A stretch of DNA of 26,150 bases, taken from NCBI GenBank assembly GCA_910578245.1, contig CAJTPC010000020.1:1-26150 (forward strand), written 5' to 3'. The translations under genes were made by a program, and so were the position numbers. Positions 1 through 8,740 of the stretch are shown here, in pieces (within the stretch, counting starts at the first letter, position 1; each line of letters opens with the position of its first letter). The stretch comes from an uncultured Christensenella sp. GTDB lineage: Bacteria > Bacillota > Clostridia > Christensenellales > UBA3700. The notes under the pieces were generated by a model that was not told where the DNA came from, did no database searches, and saw nothing but the letters and a program-made list of their open reading frames with translations.

Positions 1-29
1 ATATATAATTTATTGTTAAAAGGTGTTTT

Positions 30-2975
30 ATGGTAGAAAGAATTGCGCTATATCCTCAGCACGTAGCAAGACTGATTGCGATAAGAAGCAAGATATATAC
101 GGTCGTAGATCACATGACGTGCGAAGCGTCTTTAAGCAAAGAGCCTATCCCCAAAAATTTGCTTGACAAGGCAAGTTTTACGCCTTTCAAGACAGGGACA
201 GTCTGGGGCAGTGACTTCGATTGCGCTTGGTTTAAGTTCAAAGGACAAGTACCTAAAGATTGCAGTGGCAAAAAGATTGTCGCGCTAATCAACGTGCAGG
301 GCGAAGGCTTGGTATATATTGACGGAGTTCCCAAGCAGGGAATTACTCAAGTGCTTGACGGAATAGACCTTGTTCAGTCTGCCAAGGGCAAACAAGTAGT
401 TGAATTGTTTAATCCCGCAGAGGGAGGAGAAAACGTAGAACTTCTCGTAGACAGCGGTTTCAACGGCAAGCGTAACAAAAGCGGAGTTAAGGTAAAACTT
501 GCCCGCAAAGATTTGGCAATTTGCAATGAAGAAGTAAAGACATATTATTACGACTATCTTCAACTTTTAATGGTGATGCTCACTTACGGCAAGAACAAGC
601 ATTTGAGCGAAGAGAGATTGAAAGAGATAGATAAGGCGCTCAATCAATCATACAAACTTTCAAAGAAGAGTATGCAAGAGGCGCACGAGTACTTAGCTAA
701 GACTATTACCGCTCCGATAGACGGTAAAGTCACGGAGTACACCGCAATCGGACACGCTCATATAGACCTTGCTTGGCTGTGGCCTGTGAGAGAAACAAAG
801 CGCAAGGGCGCGCGTACTTTCGCAACTGCGCTCAACAATATTGACAAATATCCCAATTACATATTCGGCGCTTCGCAAGCCCAACTGTTTGATTGGATTA
901 AACAAGAAGAGCCGATTTTATACGAGAGAGTAAAAAAGGCGGTAGCCGACGGCAGAATCGAATTGCAAGGCGGAATGTGGACGGAAAACGATTGTAATAT
1001 CCCAAACGGCGAAAGTATTATAAGACAGTTTTTGTATGGAGAAAAGTTTTTCAAAGACGAGTTTGGCAAAAGATGTAAAATGGTATGGCTTCCCGATGTC
1101 TTCGGCTATCCGGCGTCGTTACCGCAAATCATGCGTAAGTGCGGAAAGGATTATTTTATGACCATAAAACTTTCTTGGAACAACGTCAACAAATTCCCGT
1201 ACAAGACGTTCATGTGGAAAGGTATCGATGGCAGTGAAATATTGTCGCACTTAGCTCCGCAAGGAAATTATAATTCAACTGCGTCTCCGATGGCAATAAC
1301 CAAGTCTGACAACGGCAATACGCAATCTGAGGAAATCGACAAGGCTTTGCTTATCTACGGCATAGGCGACGGAGGAGGCGGTCCGGGCGAAGCTCACCTT
1401 GAAATGTTGGAAAGAGAAGCCAATGAGAAAGGTATGTGCAAGATAGTACGCCGTCCCGCTCAAGAACTTTTTGACGACTTAAAGAATGAATATAGTCAAG
1501 TTATGCCATCTTATGACGGCGAGTTATACCTTGAAAAGCATCAAGGCACTTACACTTCGCAAGCAAATAATAAGTTATACAATAGACGTATGGAAGAGGC
1601 TTTGCATACGTTGGAGTGGCTTATGTCGGTTGCAAAGGTCAAAGGCGTAGAGTGCGAGTGTCCGCTTCTTGACGAGATATGGAAAGAGGTATTATTATAT
1701 CAATTTCACGACATTATCCCCGGCTCTTCTATCAACAGAGTATACGTTGAGTCGGTGGCCAGATATAAGGAGATGTATAAGCAAGTCAACGAGTACATCG
1801 ACAATATCTTGCGCTCATTATCCAACAACGGTTATCCAAGCGCAGTTAATACTATAGGCTTTGACAGACAAGAATATGTCAAGGCTAACAACGTATGGTA
1901 TAAGGCTGACGTTAAGGCGTATTCCTCGGCGTTGCTCAATTTTATCGACAGCGAAGATACGGCGGGCTTGATTAGGGGCAGAGATTTTATCCAAAACGAC
2001 AAAGTCAAAGTGTATTTTGCAAAAGACGGTAGTATTAGTTCTCTTATTGATTTGACGAATGACAAAGAACTTTGCGGAGAATATCTCAATAGACTTACGG
2101 TATATTCCGACCCTAAGTTGTATTACAACGCATGGGATATTAATATGAAGTATACTAGTATGCGAAAGTGGCAATTCAAGCTGATAAAGCATAAGTCGTA
2201 TATCGACGGCGTAAAGGTCGTAATGGAAAACACTTATACTTTCAAAGACAGTACGATTATCCAAAAAGTAATTTTGACAAAGGGCAGTTCCGCGGTAGTT
2301 TTTGACACTAAAGTAGATTGGAAGGAAGCGTACAAGATGTTACGCGCCGATTTCCGTCCAAGCGTATATTCCGACACTGTAAATTGCGATATTCAATTTG
2401 GCAATTTCGACAGGTCTACGCTTGAGGATACTTCAGTGAGAAAAGCTCAATTTGAGATATGCGCTCACAAGTTTGTCAACTTGGACGAAGAGAATTACGG
2501 AGTTGCGCTTCTCAATAATTGTAAGTACGGTTATAGGGTAAAGAACGGACTTATTTCCCTCAACTTATTGCGTTCGCCAAAAAATCCCGATCCGAAATGC
2601 GATATGGGCGAGCATAATTTTATCTACGTATTCTATCCGCACGAGGGCAAGTGGCAGGAGAGCGACGTAGTTAAATACGGTTATACTCTCAACAATCCGC
2701 TTATCGTTAAAGAGCAAGCGGTTGCGATTGACAATCTCTTTGATATTGACGGCGATGTAATATTGGAAACTGTAAAAGTAAGCGAGGACGGCAAGGGTAT
2801 AGTTGCAAGAGTATACGAAAGATACGGTAGAGATTGCGCGGCAATTATTAAGCCAAAGTTTGAATTTAAGAAAGTTTATGAGAGCAATATGATCGAAGAC
2901 GAGCTTAAAGAGGTTGAAGTAGAAGAGTTTGACTTTGGCAAATACGAGGTCAAGACGTTGATATTTGAGTTATAA
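30..2975 (+). CDS. GH38 alpha-mannosidase
   Basis: Retaining, metal-dependent glycosidase predicted to release alpha-linked mannose from oligosaccharides. At 981 aa it has the usual size for the family. The catalytic domain starts near residue 238 with GHAHIDLAW, where H244 and D246 match the zinc-binding H-x-D pair of GH38. WLPDVFGY carries the predicted nucleophile D356, and QFHDIIPGSS carries H560, matching the third conserved metal-ligand region. Residues 1-230 look like the N-terminal beta/helical part of bacterial GH38 enzymes, and the last 350 residues like the beta-sandwich half. I see no signal peptide, so it should act in the cytoplasm on imported sugar. The ATG follows an AAAGGTG ribosome site. 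The promoter lies outside the window. The linkage preference cannot be read from sequence. Confidence 0.95.
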   Translation: MVERIALYPQHVARLIAIRSKIYTVVDHMTCEASLSKEPIPKNLLDKASFTPFKTGTVWGSDFDCAWFKFKGQVPKDCSGKKIVALINVQGEGLVYIDGVPKQGITQVLDGIDLVQSAKGKQVVELFNPAEGGENVELLVDSGFNGKRNKSGVKVKLARKDLAICNEEVKTYYYDYLQLLMVMLTYGKNKHLSEERLKEIDKALNQSYKLSKKSMQEAHEYLAKTITAPIDGKVTEYTAIGHAHIDLAWLWPVRETKRKGARTFATALNNIDKYPNYIFGASQAQLFDWIKQEEPILYERVKKAVADGRIELQGGMWTENDCNIPNGESIIRQFLYGEKFFKDEFGKRCKMVWLPDVFGYPASLPQIMRKCGKDYFMTIKLSWNNVNKFPYKTFMWKGIDGSEILSHLAPQGNYNSTASPMAITKSDNGNTQSEEIDKALLIYGIGDGGGGPGEAHLEMLEREANEKGMCKIVRRPAQELFDDLKNEYSQVMPSYDGELYLEKHQGTYTSQANNKLYNRRMEEALHTLEWLMSVAKVKGVECECPLLDEIWKEVLLYQFHDIIPGSSINRVYVESVARYKEMYKQVNEYIDNILRSLSNNGYPSAVNTIGFDRQEYVKANNVWYKADVKAYSSALLNFIDSEDTAGLIRGRDFIQNDKVKVYFAKDGSISSLIDLTNDKELCGEYLNRLTVYSDPKLYYNAWDINMKYTSMRKWQFKLIKHKSYIDGVKVVMENTYTFKDSTIIQKVILTKGSSAVVFDTKVDWKEAYKMLRADFRPSVYSDTVNCDIQFGNFDRSTLEDTSVRKAQFEICAHKFVNLDEENYGVALLNNCKYGYRVKNGLISLNLLRSPKNPDPKCDMGEHNFIYVFYPHEGKWQESDVVKYGYTLNNPLIVKEQAVAIDNLFDIDGDVILETVKVSEDGKGIVARVYERYGRDCAAIIKPKFEFKKVYESNMIEDELKEVEVEEFDFGKYEVKTLIFEL

Positions 2976-3206
2976 GTTTGGCGAAAAGTGAGGTGTCGTA
3001 GTTTTACACGGCAATAACGCTTCCCATACTTTGTCAACCGCCCTTGACGTACAGCAAGTACGACTGCGGTCGATTTCCTAGTATGAAAACCATTCTTACT
3101 TGTGAAAATCTTACGTCACTCACTTCCCACCAAACAGGTTTGTCATTTCGACTGTAGTGAAACGTAGCAAAATAACTCGCCGTAGGCGAATATAACTTTT
3201 GCGTAG
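2976..3206. repeat. Palindromic intergenic element plus interspersed-repeat remnant
   Basis: There is no convincing gene here. At 3014-3095 the DNA is an imperfect nested palindrome: CATAC (3025-3029) pairs with GTATG (3081-3085), ACCGC (3037-3041) with GCGGT (3066-3070), and CGTAC (3048-3052) with GTACG (3058-3062), around an AGCAA loop. From about 3148 the motif GTCATTTCGAC begins a stretch resembling the TCGA-centred remnants found between genes in many Clostridia; a related motif in the other orientation occurs near 9725-9734. The family assignment is inference; the pairing is seen directly. Confidence 0.55.
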
Positions 3207-3233
3207 AAAAAAGGAGCTATTCGCTCCTTTTTT
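3207..3233. terminator. Bidirectional rho-independent terminator
   Basis: The stem AAAAAAGGAGC pairs with GCTCCTTTTTT around a TATTC loop. A run of six T follows on either strand. It can end the GH38 transcript from the left and the regulator/membrane-protein transcript from the right. Confidence 0.88.
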
Positions 3234-3259
3234 ATTGTCTAACTTGTTGTTTAATTTGT

Positions 3260-3595
3260 TTACAGCGCCCAAATGCCGAGTGCGACTGCCAATATAATAT
3301 AGATAATTATGCAAACGTATACGGTAATTCTAAACCATTTCACTCTGCGTCTTGCGAAATAGTAAGCGCTTAAACAAACTGCGACACTCAAAGCAATAGT
3401 TTGAATAAGATTGAAAATACCGGCAAGGCTAACGTTTCCTACAGTTATATCCACGTGCTTGAAGATAGCGCTGAGAATGGTTATAATAACTGATATTATG
3501 ATAGCTATGCAAGAGCAGAAGCCTATAAGGTCGTTCATATTAGCTTTAACAGATTTATTTTCAACTTTTTCAGCAGTTGATTTCTTTTTTGCCAT
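3260..3595 (-). CDS. Small three-helix membrane protein, unknown function
   Basis: Protein of 111 aa that I do not recognise. The first 22 residues are Lys-rich and hydrophilic (start MAKKKSTAEK). Three hydrophobic segments follow, at about residues 24-45, 55-80 and 87-110, the last ending at the C terminus. A strong AAAGGAGG ribosome site lies upstream of the ATG. It has its own promoter in the gap after the AraC gene and shares its terminator with the GH38 gene. The topology resembles small integral membrane proteins of no known role. It is next to the regulator, but nothing ties it to sugar use. Confidence 0.75.
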   Translation of the reverse strand: MAKKKSTAEKVENKSVKANMNDLIGFCSCIAIIISVIITILSAIFKHVDITVGNVSLAGIFNLIQTIALSVAVCLSAYYFARRRVKWFRITVYVCIIIYIILAVALGIWAL

Positions 3596-3622
3596 ATCTA
3601 AATCCTCCTTTGGTTTTGTAGT

Positions 3623-3651
3623 ATTGTATCATATATCTATGATAATTTCAA
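3623..3651 (-). promoter_or_regulatory. Promoter of the small membrane protein gene
   Basis: Read on the minus strand: TTGAAA (3651-3646), a 17-bp spacer, and TACAAT (3628-3623), about 30 bp upstream of the ATG of the membrane protein and just past the stop of the AraC gene. Confidence 0.7.
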
Positions 3652-3670
3652 CAGATTTGACTATGTTTTT

Positions 3671-4438
3671 TCAATCTTCTTCGTTGTAGTTGCTGTTTTT
3701 GGGTTCGCCGATATATTCTTTTGGCGAAACGCCAACGAACTTTTTGAATACTCTTGAGAAGTAAAGTTGGTCGTTGAAACCGCAACGCTCGGCAATCTCG
3801 TATATTTTAAGATTGTTTATATTACGAGAGAGCAACAACTTTTGCGCGGAATTGATACGCGTTTGGTTGAGGAATTGAAGCGGGGAAACGCCCTTTTCTT
3901 TGATAAATTGTCTTCTTATATAGTCTTTTGATAAGTCGAATTGGCTGTATACGTTGTCGATAGAGAAGTTTGCGTCATAGAAATTTTCTATAATTGCGTT
4001 GGCGATAAGTTCTATATGCTGACTTGTCTGCGATGAGCCGTCGAATTGAGTGATAAAGCCCAAAATCAAGTCGGTAAACGACATGATTATATTTGAAGAA
4101 CATCCCGACATTGCCGAGAAGTGTCTATAGCACATATCCATAGTAGTAAAGAGGTCTTTTTGCTGGTTGTCTTTGACTACGATTGCGCTCTTGAAACTCG
4201 GCGTCCAGCCCGCTACTGTCATATGAATATTTTTGAAACCCGTTTGGGAAGTATTACTGTGCAGGGTATTGGGCGGAATTACTACTATTTCGTTCACATT
4301 ATATTCAAGCGACTTTGAATTCTCAAAAGTTATAGTTCCGCTTCCTCCGGTGCAGTAAATCAATTCCCAATAGCTATGTTTATGCTGTTTTACGTCAAAA
4401 GTCTTGAGATTTTTTCCAATATAGTTGATTGCGGGCAT
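3671..4438 (-). CDS. AraC-family transcriptional regulator with cupin sensor
   Basis: Predicted sugar-responsive regulator of 255 aa. Residues 1 to about 90 form an AraC-type cupin (HKHSYWELIYCTGGSG, then IPPNTLHSN), which usually binds the inducer. About residues 150-245 hold two helix-turn-helix units; the second contains IAERCGFNDQLYFSRVFKKF and the closing GVSPKEY, a classic AraC signature. The gene is divergent from the uronate operon, with the two start codons 178 bp apart, so that operon is its most likely target. The ribosome site is AGGAGAGG before the ATG. Its ligand is unknown; a uronate or an oligosaccharide is an inference from context. Confidence 0.92.
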   Translation of the reverse strand: MPAINYIGKNLKTFDVKQHKHSYWELIYCTGGSGTITFENSKSLEYNVNEIVVIPPNTLHSNTSQTGFKNIHMTVAGWTPSFKSAIVVKDNQQKDLFTTMDMCYRHFSAMSGCSSNIIMSFTDLILGFITQFDGSSQTSQHIELIANAIIENFYDANFSIDNVYSQFDLSKDYIRRQFIKEKGVSPLQFLNQTRINSAQKLLLSRNINNLKIYEIAERCGFNDQLYFSRVFKKFVGVSPKEYIGEPKNSNYNEED

Positions 4439-4474
4439 TAAGATTTTCCTCTCCTGTCACAATATTATAAATTC

Positions 4475-4503
4475 ATTATACACTCAAAAACCTATTTTGT
4501 CCA
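4475..4503 (-). promoter_or_regulatory. Promoter of the AraC-family regulator
   Basis: On the minus strand: TGGACA (4503-4498), a 17-bp spacer, then TATAAT (4480-4475), 37 bp before the ATG. The -10 overlaps one arm of the inverted repeat TATACACT (4477-4484), which suggests autoregulation. Confidence 0.78.
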
Positions 4504-4545
4504 TAATTTTAACATAAAAATAGTATTGTTTTTTTATAGTGTATA
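4477..4545. promoter_or_regulatory. Candidate operator: inverted repeat spanning the divergent promoters
   Basis: TATACACT at 4477-4484 and AGTGTATA at 4538-4545 are perfect inverted copies whose centres lie 61 bp apart, close to six helical turns. The surroundings also match when each is read outward: both arms are preceded by a T run and followed by ATG(A/T)ATTTATAAT. One arm overlaps the regulator -10; the other sits immediately upstream of the operon -10. This suits a DNA-looping AraC-type protein, but the AT-rich context tempers confidence. Confidence 0.5.
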
Positions 4546-4554
4546 GATTATAAT
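4526..4554 (+). promoter_or_regulatory. Promoter of the uronate operon
   Basis: TTGTTT (4526-4531), a 17-bp spacer, and TATAAT (4549-4554), giving a start near 4561 and a leader of about 55 nt before kdgA. Confidence 0.8.
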
Positions 4555-4616
4555 GTATTTATAATTGATAAAATAATACGATTGCTTAAAAAATCAATCT
4601 TTTTATGAGGTGAGAT

Positions 4617-5267
4617 ATGCAAAAATACAATGTGTACAAAGCTGTTAAGGAGCAAGGCGTAGTCGTCGTCATAAGAGGCAACGACCTACAAGAAGCAATT
4701 AAGACCGTCGAGGCTTGCTACAAAGGCGGAATTAAGATAATAGAAGTTACCTTTACAGTTCCGAGAGCCGACGAACTCATCAAGACGCTTGTTGAAAAAT
4801 ATGCCGGTAGCGATATGCTTGTTGGCGCAGGTACGGTGCTTGACGCGCAGACTGCGAGAATAGCTATGCTTGCAGGCGCAAAGTTTATAGTTTCTCCATC
4901 GCTCAATATCGACACAATTAAGACTTGTAATAGATACGGAGTACCCGTAATGAGCGGAGTTATGACGCCTACCGAAGCGCAGACGGCTATGGAGTACGGC
5001 GTTGATATACTCAAACTTTTCCCTGGAGATATTGCAAAGCCTGCCGGATTGAAAGCTCTCAAAGGACCTTTCCCGCATGCAAATATTATGCCTACGGGAG
5101 GTGTGAGCCAAGACAACGTAGAGGAGTGGTTTAAGGCGGGAGCGTATGCGGTTGGCGCAGGTTCTTTCCTTACCAAGGACGCTAAGACGGGAGATTTCGA
5201 CAAGGTAGAAAAGACTTGTAGGGCTTTCGTTGAGAAAGTGCAGTCAATTATCGGAGGTAGGAAATAA
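4617..5267 (+). CDS. kdgA: 2-keto-3-deoxy-6-phosphogluconate (KDPG) aldolase
   Basis: Class I aldolase that splits KDPG into pyruvate and glyceraldehyde-3-phosphate, the last step of uronate breakdown. At 216 aa it has the standard length. The Schiff-base lysine is K133 in DILKLFPG; E43 in IIEVTF and R20 in VVVIRGND match the other active-site residues, and GAGTVLD and MPTGGV are family signatures. Members may also cleave 4-hydroxy-2-oxoglutarate. The ATG is preceded by GAGGTGAG. It is the first gene of the operon, and its stop overlaps the next start by one base (TAATG), so translation is probably coupled to kdgK. Confidence 0.96.
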   Translation: MQKYNVYKAVKEQGVVVVIRGNDLQEAIKTVEACYKGGIKIIEVTFTVPRADELIKTLVEKYAGSDMLVGAGTVLDAQTARIAMLAGAKFIVSPSLNIDTIKTCNRYGVPVMSGVMTPTEAQTAMEYGVDILKLFPGDIAKPAGLKALKGPFPHANIMPTGGVSQDNVEEWFKAGAYAVGAGSFLTKDAKTGDFDKVEKTCRAFVEKVQSIIGGRK

Positions 5268-6292
5268 TGGCAAAGATAATTACTCTCGGCGAAATTATGA
5301 TGAGATTGCAACCTGCAGGTTACTCTCGTATTATGCAAGCGAATTCTTTTGATATAGTGTTCGGCGGCGGAGAGGCAAACGTTGCCGTATCTTTAGCTCA
5401 ATACGGCGAGGACGTAGCTTTCGTCACCAAACTTCCGGCAAACGTACTGGGCGATAAGTGCGTAAGAGAACTCAAAGGTTGGGGCGTTGATACTTCCAAG
5501 ATAGTTCGCGGCGGCAACAGAATAGGCATATATTTCTGCGAAAAAGGTTGTTCGCAAAGAAGTAGCAACGTTATTTACGACAGAGCGGGAAGCGCTATCG
5601 CCGAAGTAGGCGAAAACGACTTTGATATTGAAAAAATGCTCGACGGCGCAAAGTGGTTGCACTGGACCGGTATTACCCCAGCCATTTCCGACAATATGGC
5701 AAATGTTACGGCTAAGGTACTTAAAGCCGCAAAGCAAAAGGGAATTACAATATCTTGCGACCTCAATTATCGTAAGAAACTTTGGAGTAAGCAAAAGGCA
5801 AATCAAGTTATGAGCGAACTTGTCAAATACGTTGACGTACTCATCTCCAATGAGGAGGATAGCAAGGACGTATTCGGCATTGAGGCTGACGGAACGAATA
5901 TAAACGCAGGCGTAATTTCTGCCAAGGGATACGAGAGTATAGGCAGACAGCTTATGGCGAAGTTCCCCAACATTAAGTACGTTGCGTTTACTCTCAGAGA
6001 ATCCATCTCGGCGTCTTGCAACGGTTGGTCGGCAATACTTATGGACGCAAAACAAGTTTATACGTCCAAGAAATATATGATTGACATCGTAGACAGAGTA
6101 GGTGGCGGAGATAGTTTCGGCGCAGGACTTATTTACGGACTTATCAATAATATGGGCGGACAGGATAGCATAGAGTTTGCGGTTTCGGCGTCTTGTCTTA
6201 AGCACACGGTTGAGGGCGATTTCAATATCGCAAGCGTAGACGAAGTCAAAAAACTTGCCGGAGGTGACGGAAGTGGCAGAGTTCAAAGATAG
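5267..6292 (+). CDS. kdgK: 2-keto-3-deoxygluconate kinase (PfkB family)
   Basis: Phosphorylates KDG to KDPG with ATP, feeding the aldolase encoded just upstream. It is 341 aa with both PfkB signatures: an N-terminal GGGEANVAVSLAQYG and a C-terminal DRVGGGDSFGAG, where D282 is the predicted catalytic base. The second motif reads GGGD in place of the usual GAGD, a mild and tolerated variant. The substrate call rests on the family and on its place between KDPG aldolase and uxaC; other PfkB sugar kinases cannot be excluded by motif alone. The ribosome site GGAGG lies inside the end of kdgA. The 3' end overlaps uxaC by 20 bases. Confidence 0.92.
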   Translation: MAKIITLGEIMMRLQPAGYSRIMQANSFDIVFGGGEANVAVSLAQYGEDVAFVTKLPANVLGDKCVRELKGWGVDTSKIVRGGNRIGIYFCEKGCSQRSSNVIYDRAGSAIAEVGENDFDIEKMLDGAKWLHWTGITPAISDNMANVTAKVLKAAKQKGITISCDLNYRKKLWSKQKANQVMSELVKYVDVLISNEEDSKDVFGIEADGTNINAGVISAKGYESIGRQLMAKFPNIKYVAFTLRESISASCNGWSAILMDAKQVYTSKKYMIDIVDRVGGGDSFGAGLIYGLINNMGGQDSIEFAVSASCLKHTVEGDFNIASVDEVKKLAGGDGSGRVQR

Positions 6293-7661
6293 ACAGGTAA
6301 ATTTGTTGGGTAGCAAATATGCAAAGAAGCTCTACGCAGAGGTAAAAGATTTGCCTATAGTGGATTATCACTGTCATCTATCTCCAAAAGAGATTTATGA
6401 AGATAAACCTTTTGAGAATATAGGCGTAATGTGGCTTGCGGGCGACCATTATAAGTGGCGACTTATGCGGTGCGCGGGTGTAGACGAGAAGTATATCACA
6501 GGCGATGCGGATTGGTGGGAAAAGTTCTATCAGTTTGCCAAAGTAGCAGGTACGGCGTACGGCAATCCTATTAAAGATTGGTGCGCTTTGGAACTTAGCT
6601 TTTTCTTTGGAATCAAGACGCCGCTAAACGAAGCTACGGCAAAGGAGATTTGGGATAAGGCAAACAAAGTTATTTCTTCTCATAAACTTTCGCCCAGAAA
6701 ACTTATTCGCAGTTCCAATGTAGAGTATATCGCTACTACAGACGATCCTTGCGATACGTTAGAATATCATGACTTGATAGCCAAGGAGGGCAAACTCAGC
6801 GCAAAAGTCGTACCTTCGTTCAGAGTGGACAATATCGTACTTGCTAGGGCAAGCGGATATAGCGAATATATATCCAAACTCGGCAAGGCAAGCGAAGTAA
6901 ATATATGCGATATTTCTTCTCTTAAAGAAGCGATTGTCAAGCGTATGGACTATTTTGTATCCAAAGGTTGCAAGTTCTCAGACGTAGGCGTCGAGGGATT
7001 CCCGACGCGCGTAGCTGACGAGAGAGAGGCGGACGATACTTTCAAGAAGTTGATTGCTCACGAAGAAGTAGACGATGCGTCATACGACGGCTTTTGGGGA
7101 TATATGTATATCTTCTTGGCAAAAGCGTATAAGGACCGCGGAATGGTACAGCAGTGGCACCTCGCCGTTACCAGGAATTCCAATTCTCTTATGTTTGAGA
7201 AGTTGGGCAGAGATATGGGCTTTGATTGCGTAGGCGACGCTTTTGACGTCAAGTACGTAAAGAATATTATCGATATTGCCAATTCCAACAACGGTTTGCC
7301 AAAGACGATTATATATACACTCAATCCTACGATGTATTATCCGCTCGTTACTATGTGCGGAGCGTTTAGGGACGTGGTACTCGGCATAAGTTGGTGGTTC
7401 TGCGACCACAAGAGAGGTATGTACGAAACTTTGCAGACTTTGACGGAACTAGGACATATATCTGCGCTCGTGGGTATGTTGACGGACAGCAGAAGTTTTC
7501 TATCCTACACCCGTCACGACTATTACAGACAAATCGTATGCGATTTCTTAGGCTCCCTTATGGAGGACGAAGGCGACGTATACGCTATAGAAGTAGCAAA
7601 AGACCTTTGCTACGGCAACGCTAAAAAACTTGTGGAGGGGAATGAAAACAATGAGTTTTAA
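6273..7661 (+). CDS. uxaC: Glucuronate isomerase
   Basis: Amidohydrolase-fold isomerase that converts D-glucuronate to D-fructuronate (and galacturonate to tagaturonate). It is 462 aa, normal for the family. The N-terminal VDYHCHLSPKEI supplies the first metal-binding histidines. TDDP, the WHLAVTRNSN segment and the C-terminal LTDSRSFLSYTRHDYYRQI are typical UxaC blocks. I chose the GTG at 6273 because GGAGGTGA (6260-6267) lies five bases upstream. A longer reading from TTG at 6255 would put this ribosome site inside the gene and adds six residues not expected in the family. It overlaps kdgK by 20 bases and uxuA by 11. Confidence 0.95.
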   Translation: MAEFKDRQVNLLGSKYAKKLYAEVKDLPIVDYHCHLSPKEIYEDKPFENIGVMWLAGDHYKWRLMRCAGVDEKYITGDADWWEKFYQFAKVAGTAYGNPIKDWCALELSFFFGIKTPLNEATAKEIWDKANKVISSHKLSPRKLIRSSNVEYIATTDDPCDTLEYHDLIAKEGKLSAKVVPSFRVDNIVLARASGYSEYISKLGKASEVNICDISSLKEAIVKRMDYFVSKGCKFSDVGVEGFPTRVADEREADDTFKKLIAHEEVDDASYDGFWGYMYIFLAKAYKDRGMVQQWHLAVTRNSNSLMFEKLGRDMGFDCVGDAFDVKYVKNIIDIANSNNGLPKTIIYTLNPTMYYPLVTMCGAFRDVVLGISWWFCDHKRGMYETLQTLTELGHISALVGMLTDSRSFLSYTRHDYYRQIVCDFLGSLMEDEGDVYAIEVAKDLCYGNAKKLVEGNENNEF

Positions 7662-8700
7662 GATGACTTTCCGTTGGTACGGAAACGACGACAAGATTAC
7701 GCTTGATAAGATAAGACAAATACCTTGTATGACGGGTATAGTGTCTGCTATCTACGACACACCTGTCGGCGAAGTGTGGAGCAATGAGTCAATACTTGCA
7801 ATGAAAAAGCAAATCGAGGACGCAGGACTTGCCTTTGAAGTGGTGGAGAGCGTGCCTGTTCACGAGGATATAAAACTCGGCAACGCCAATGCAAAACGTC
7901 TTATCGAGAATTATAAAGAGAACGTCAGACGACTTGGCAGGGCGGGAGTAAAGTGTATATGCTACAACTTTATGCCCGTATTCGACTGGTTGAGAAGCAA
8001 TCTTGCCAAACCGCTTGCAGACGGCTCCAACGCTTTGGCTTACGACCACAAGACGGTACTCAATCTCAATCCTTTGACAAGCGAGTTGTCACTGCCCGGT
8101 TGGGACGCAAGCTATACCAAAGAAGGGCTGAAAGAACTTCTCAATCAATACAAGGATATTGACGAGGAAAAACTTTGGGAGAATATGAGCGTATTCCTAA
8201 AAGAAGTAATACCTGTCGCAGAGGAGAGCGGTGTCAAAATGGCAATTCACCCAGACGACCCACCATGGGGTATATTCGGCTTGCCTAGAGTAATCACATG
8301 CGAGAAAAATCTCAAGAGATTTTTGTCAATCGTAGATTCACCCTCCAACGGTGTGACCTTCTGTACAGGTTCTTTGGGCGTAGCTCCTACCAACGACTTG
8401 GTAAGCATGATACACACCTGCAAGGATAGAATACCATTCGTACATTTGAGAAATATCAAAATTACGGGAGATCATTGCTTTGAAGAGAGCGGACACCTTT
8501 CCGGCGAGGGAAGTCTGGATATGTACGCAATAATCAAAGCGTTGCATGAGGACGGCTTTGACGGCTACGTTAGACCTGACCACGGCAGAATGATTTGGGG
8601 CGAAACAGGTAGAGGCGGTTACGGACTCTACGACAGGGCGCTTGGCGCAATGTATCTCCAAGGTATAATCGAAGCTGTGGAAAAAGAAAACAAAAAATAA
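7651..8700 (+). CDS. uxuA: Mannonate dehydratase
   Basis: Dehydrates D-mannonate to KDG, using Fe2+/Mn2+. It is about 349 aa. The start MTFRWYG, HPDDPPWGIFGLPRV, FCTGSLG, HLRNIK and RPDHGRMIWGE are the classic UxuA blocks holding the His, Cys, His and Asp metal ligands. Start choice: the GGAGGGG at 7634-7640 best fits the ATG at 7651 (10 bases away). The ATG at 7642 is too close to it, and 7663 is a weaker option. The 5' end overlaps the end of uxaC, so the two are probably translationally coupled. Confidence 0.95.
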   Translation: MSFKMTFRWYGNDDKITLDKIRQIPCMTGIVSAIYDTPVGEVWSNESILAMKKQIEDAGLAFEVVESVPVHEDIKLGNANAKRLIENYKENVRRLGRAGVKCICYNFMPVFDWLRSNLAKPLADGSNALAYDHKTVLNLNPLTSELSLPGWDASYTKEGLKELLNQYKDIDEEKLWENMSVFLKEVIPVAEESGVKMAIHPDDPPWGIFGLPRVITCEKNLKRFLSIVDSPSNGVTFCTGSLGVAPTNDLVSMIHTCKDRIPFVHLRNIKITGDHCFEESGHLSGEGSLDMYAIIKALHEDGFDGYVRPDHGRMIWGETGRGGYGLYDRALGAMYLQGIIEAVEKENKK

Positions 8701-8740
8701 TGTAATATATTGATAAATATAAAAATAAAGAGAGGAAAGT

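Noticed and set aside
1818..2264. Antisense open frames within the GH38 gene
   Set aside because: They lie wholly inside a complete glycosidase gene and have no protein features.
4718..5338. 206-codon antisense frame opposite kdgA
   Set aside because: Mirror of the KDPG aldolase gene, which has its Schiff-base lysine and full length. No ribosome site or domain supports the reverse frame.
5393..6316. 307-codon open frame on the minus strand opposite kdgK
   Set aside because: The plus strand has a complete PfkB kinase with both signatures and good ribosome sites. The antisense frame has no recognisable domain and spans the same codons.
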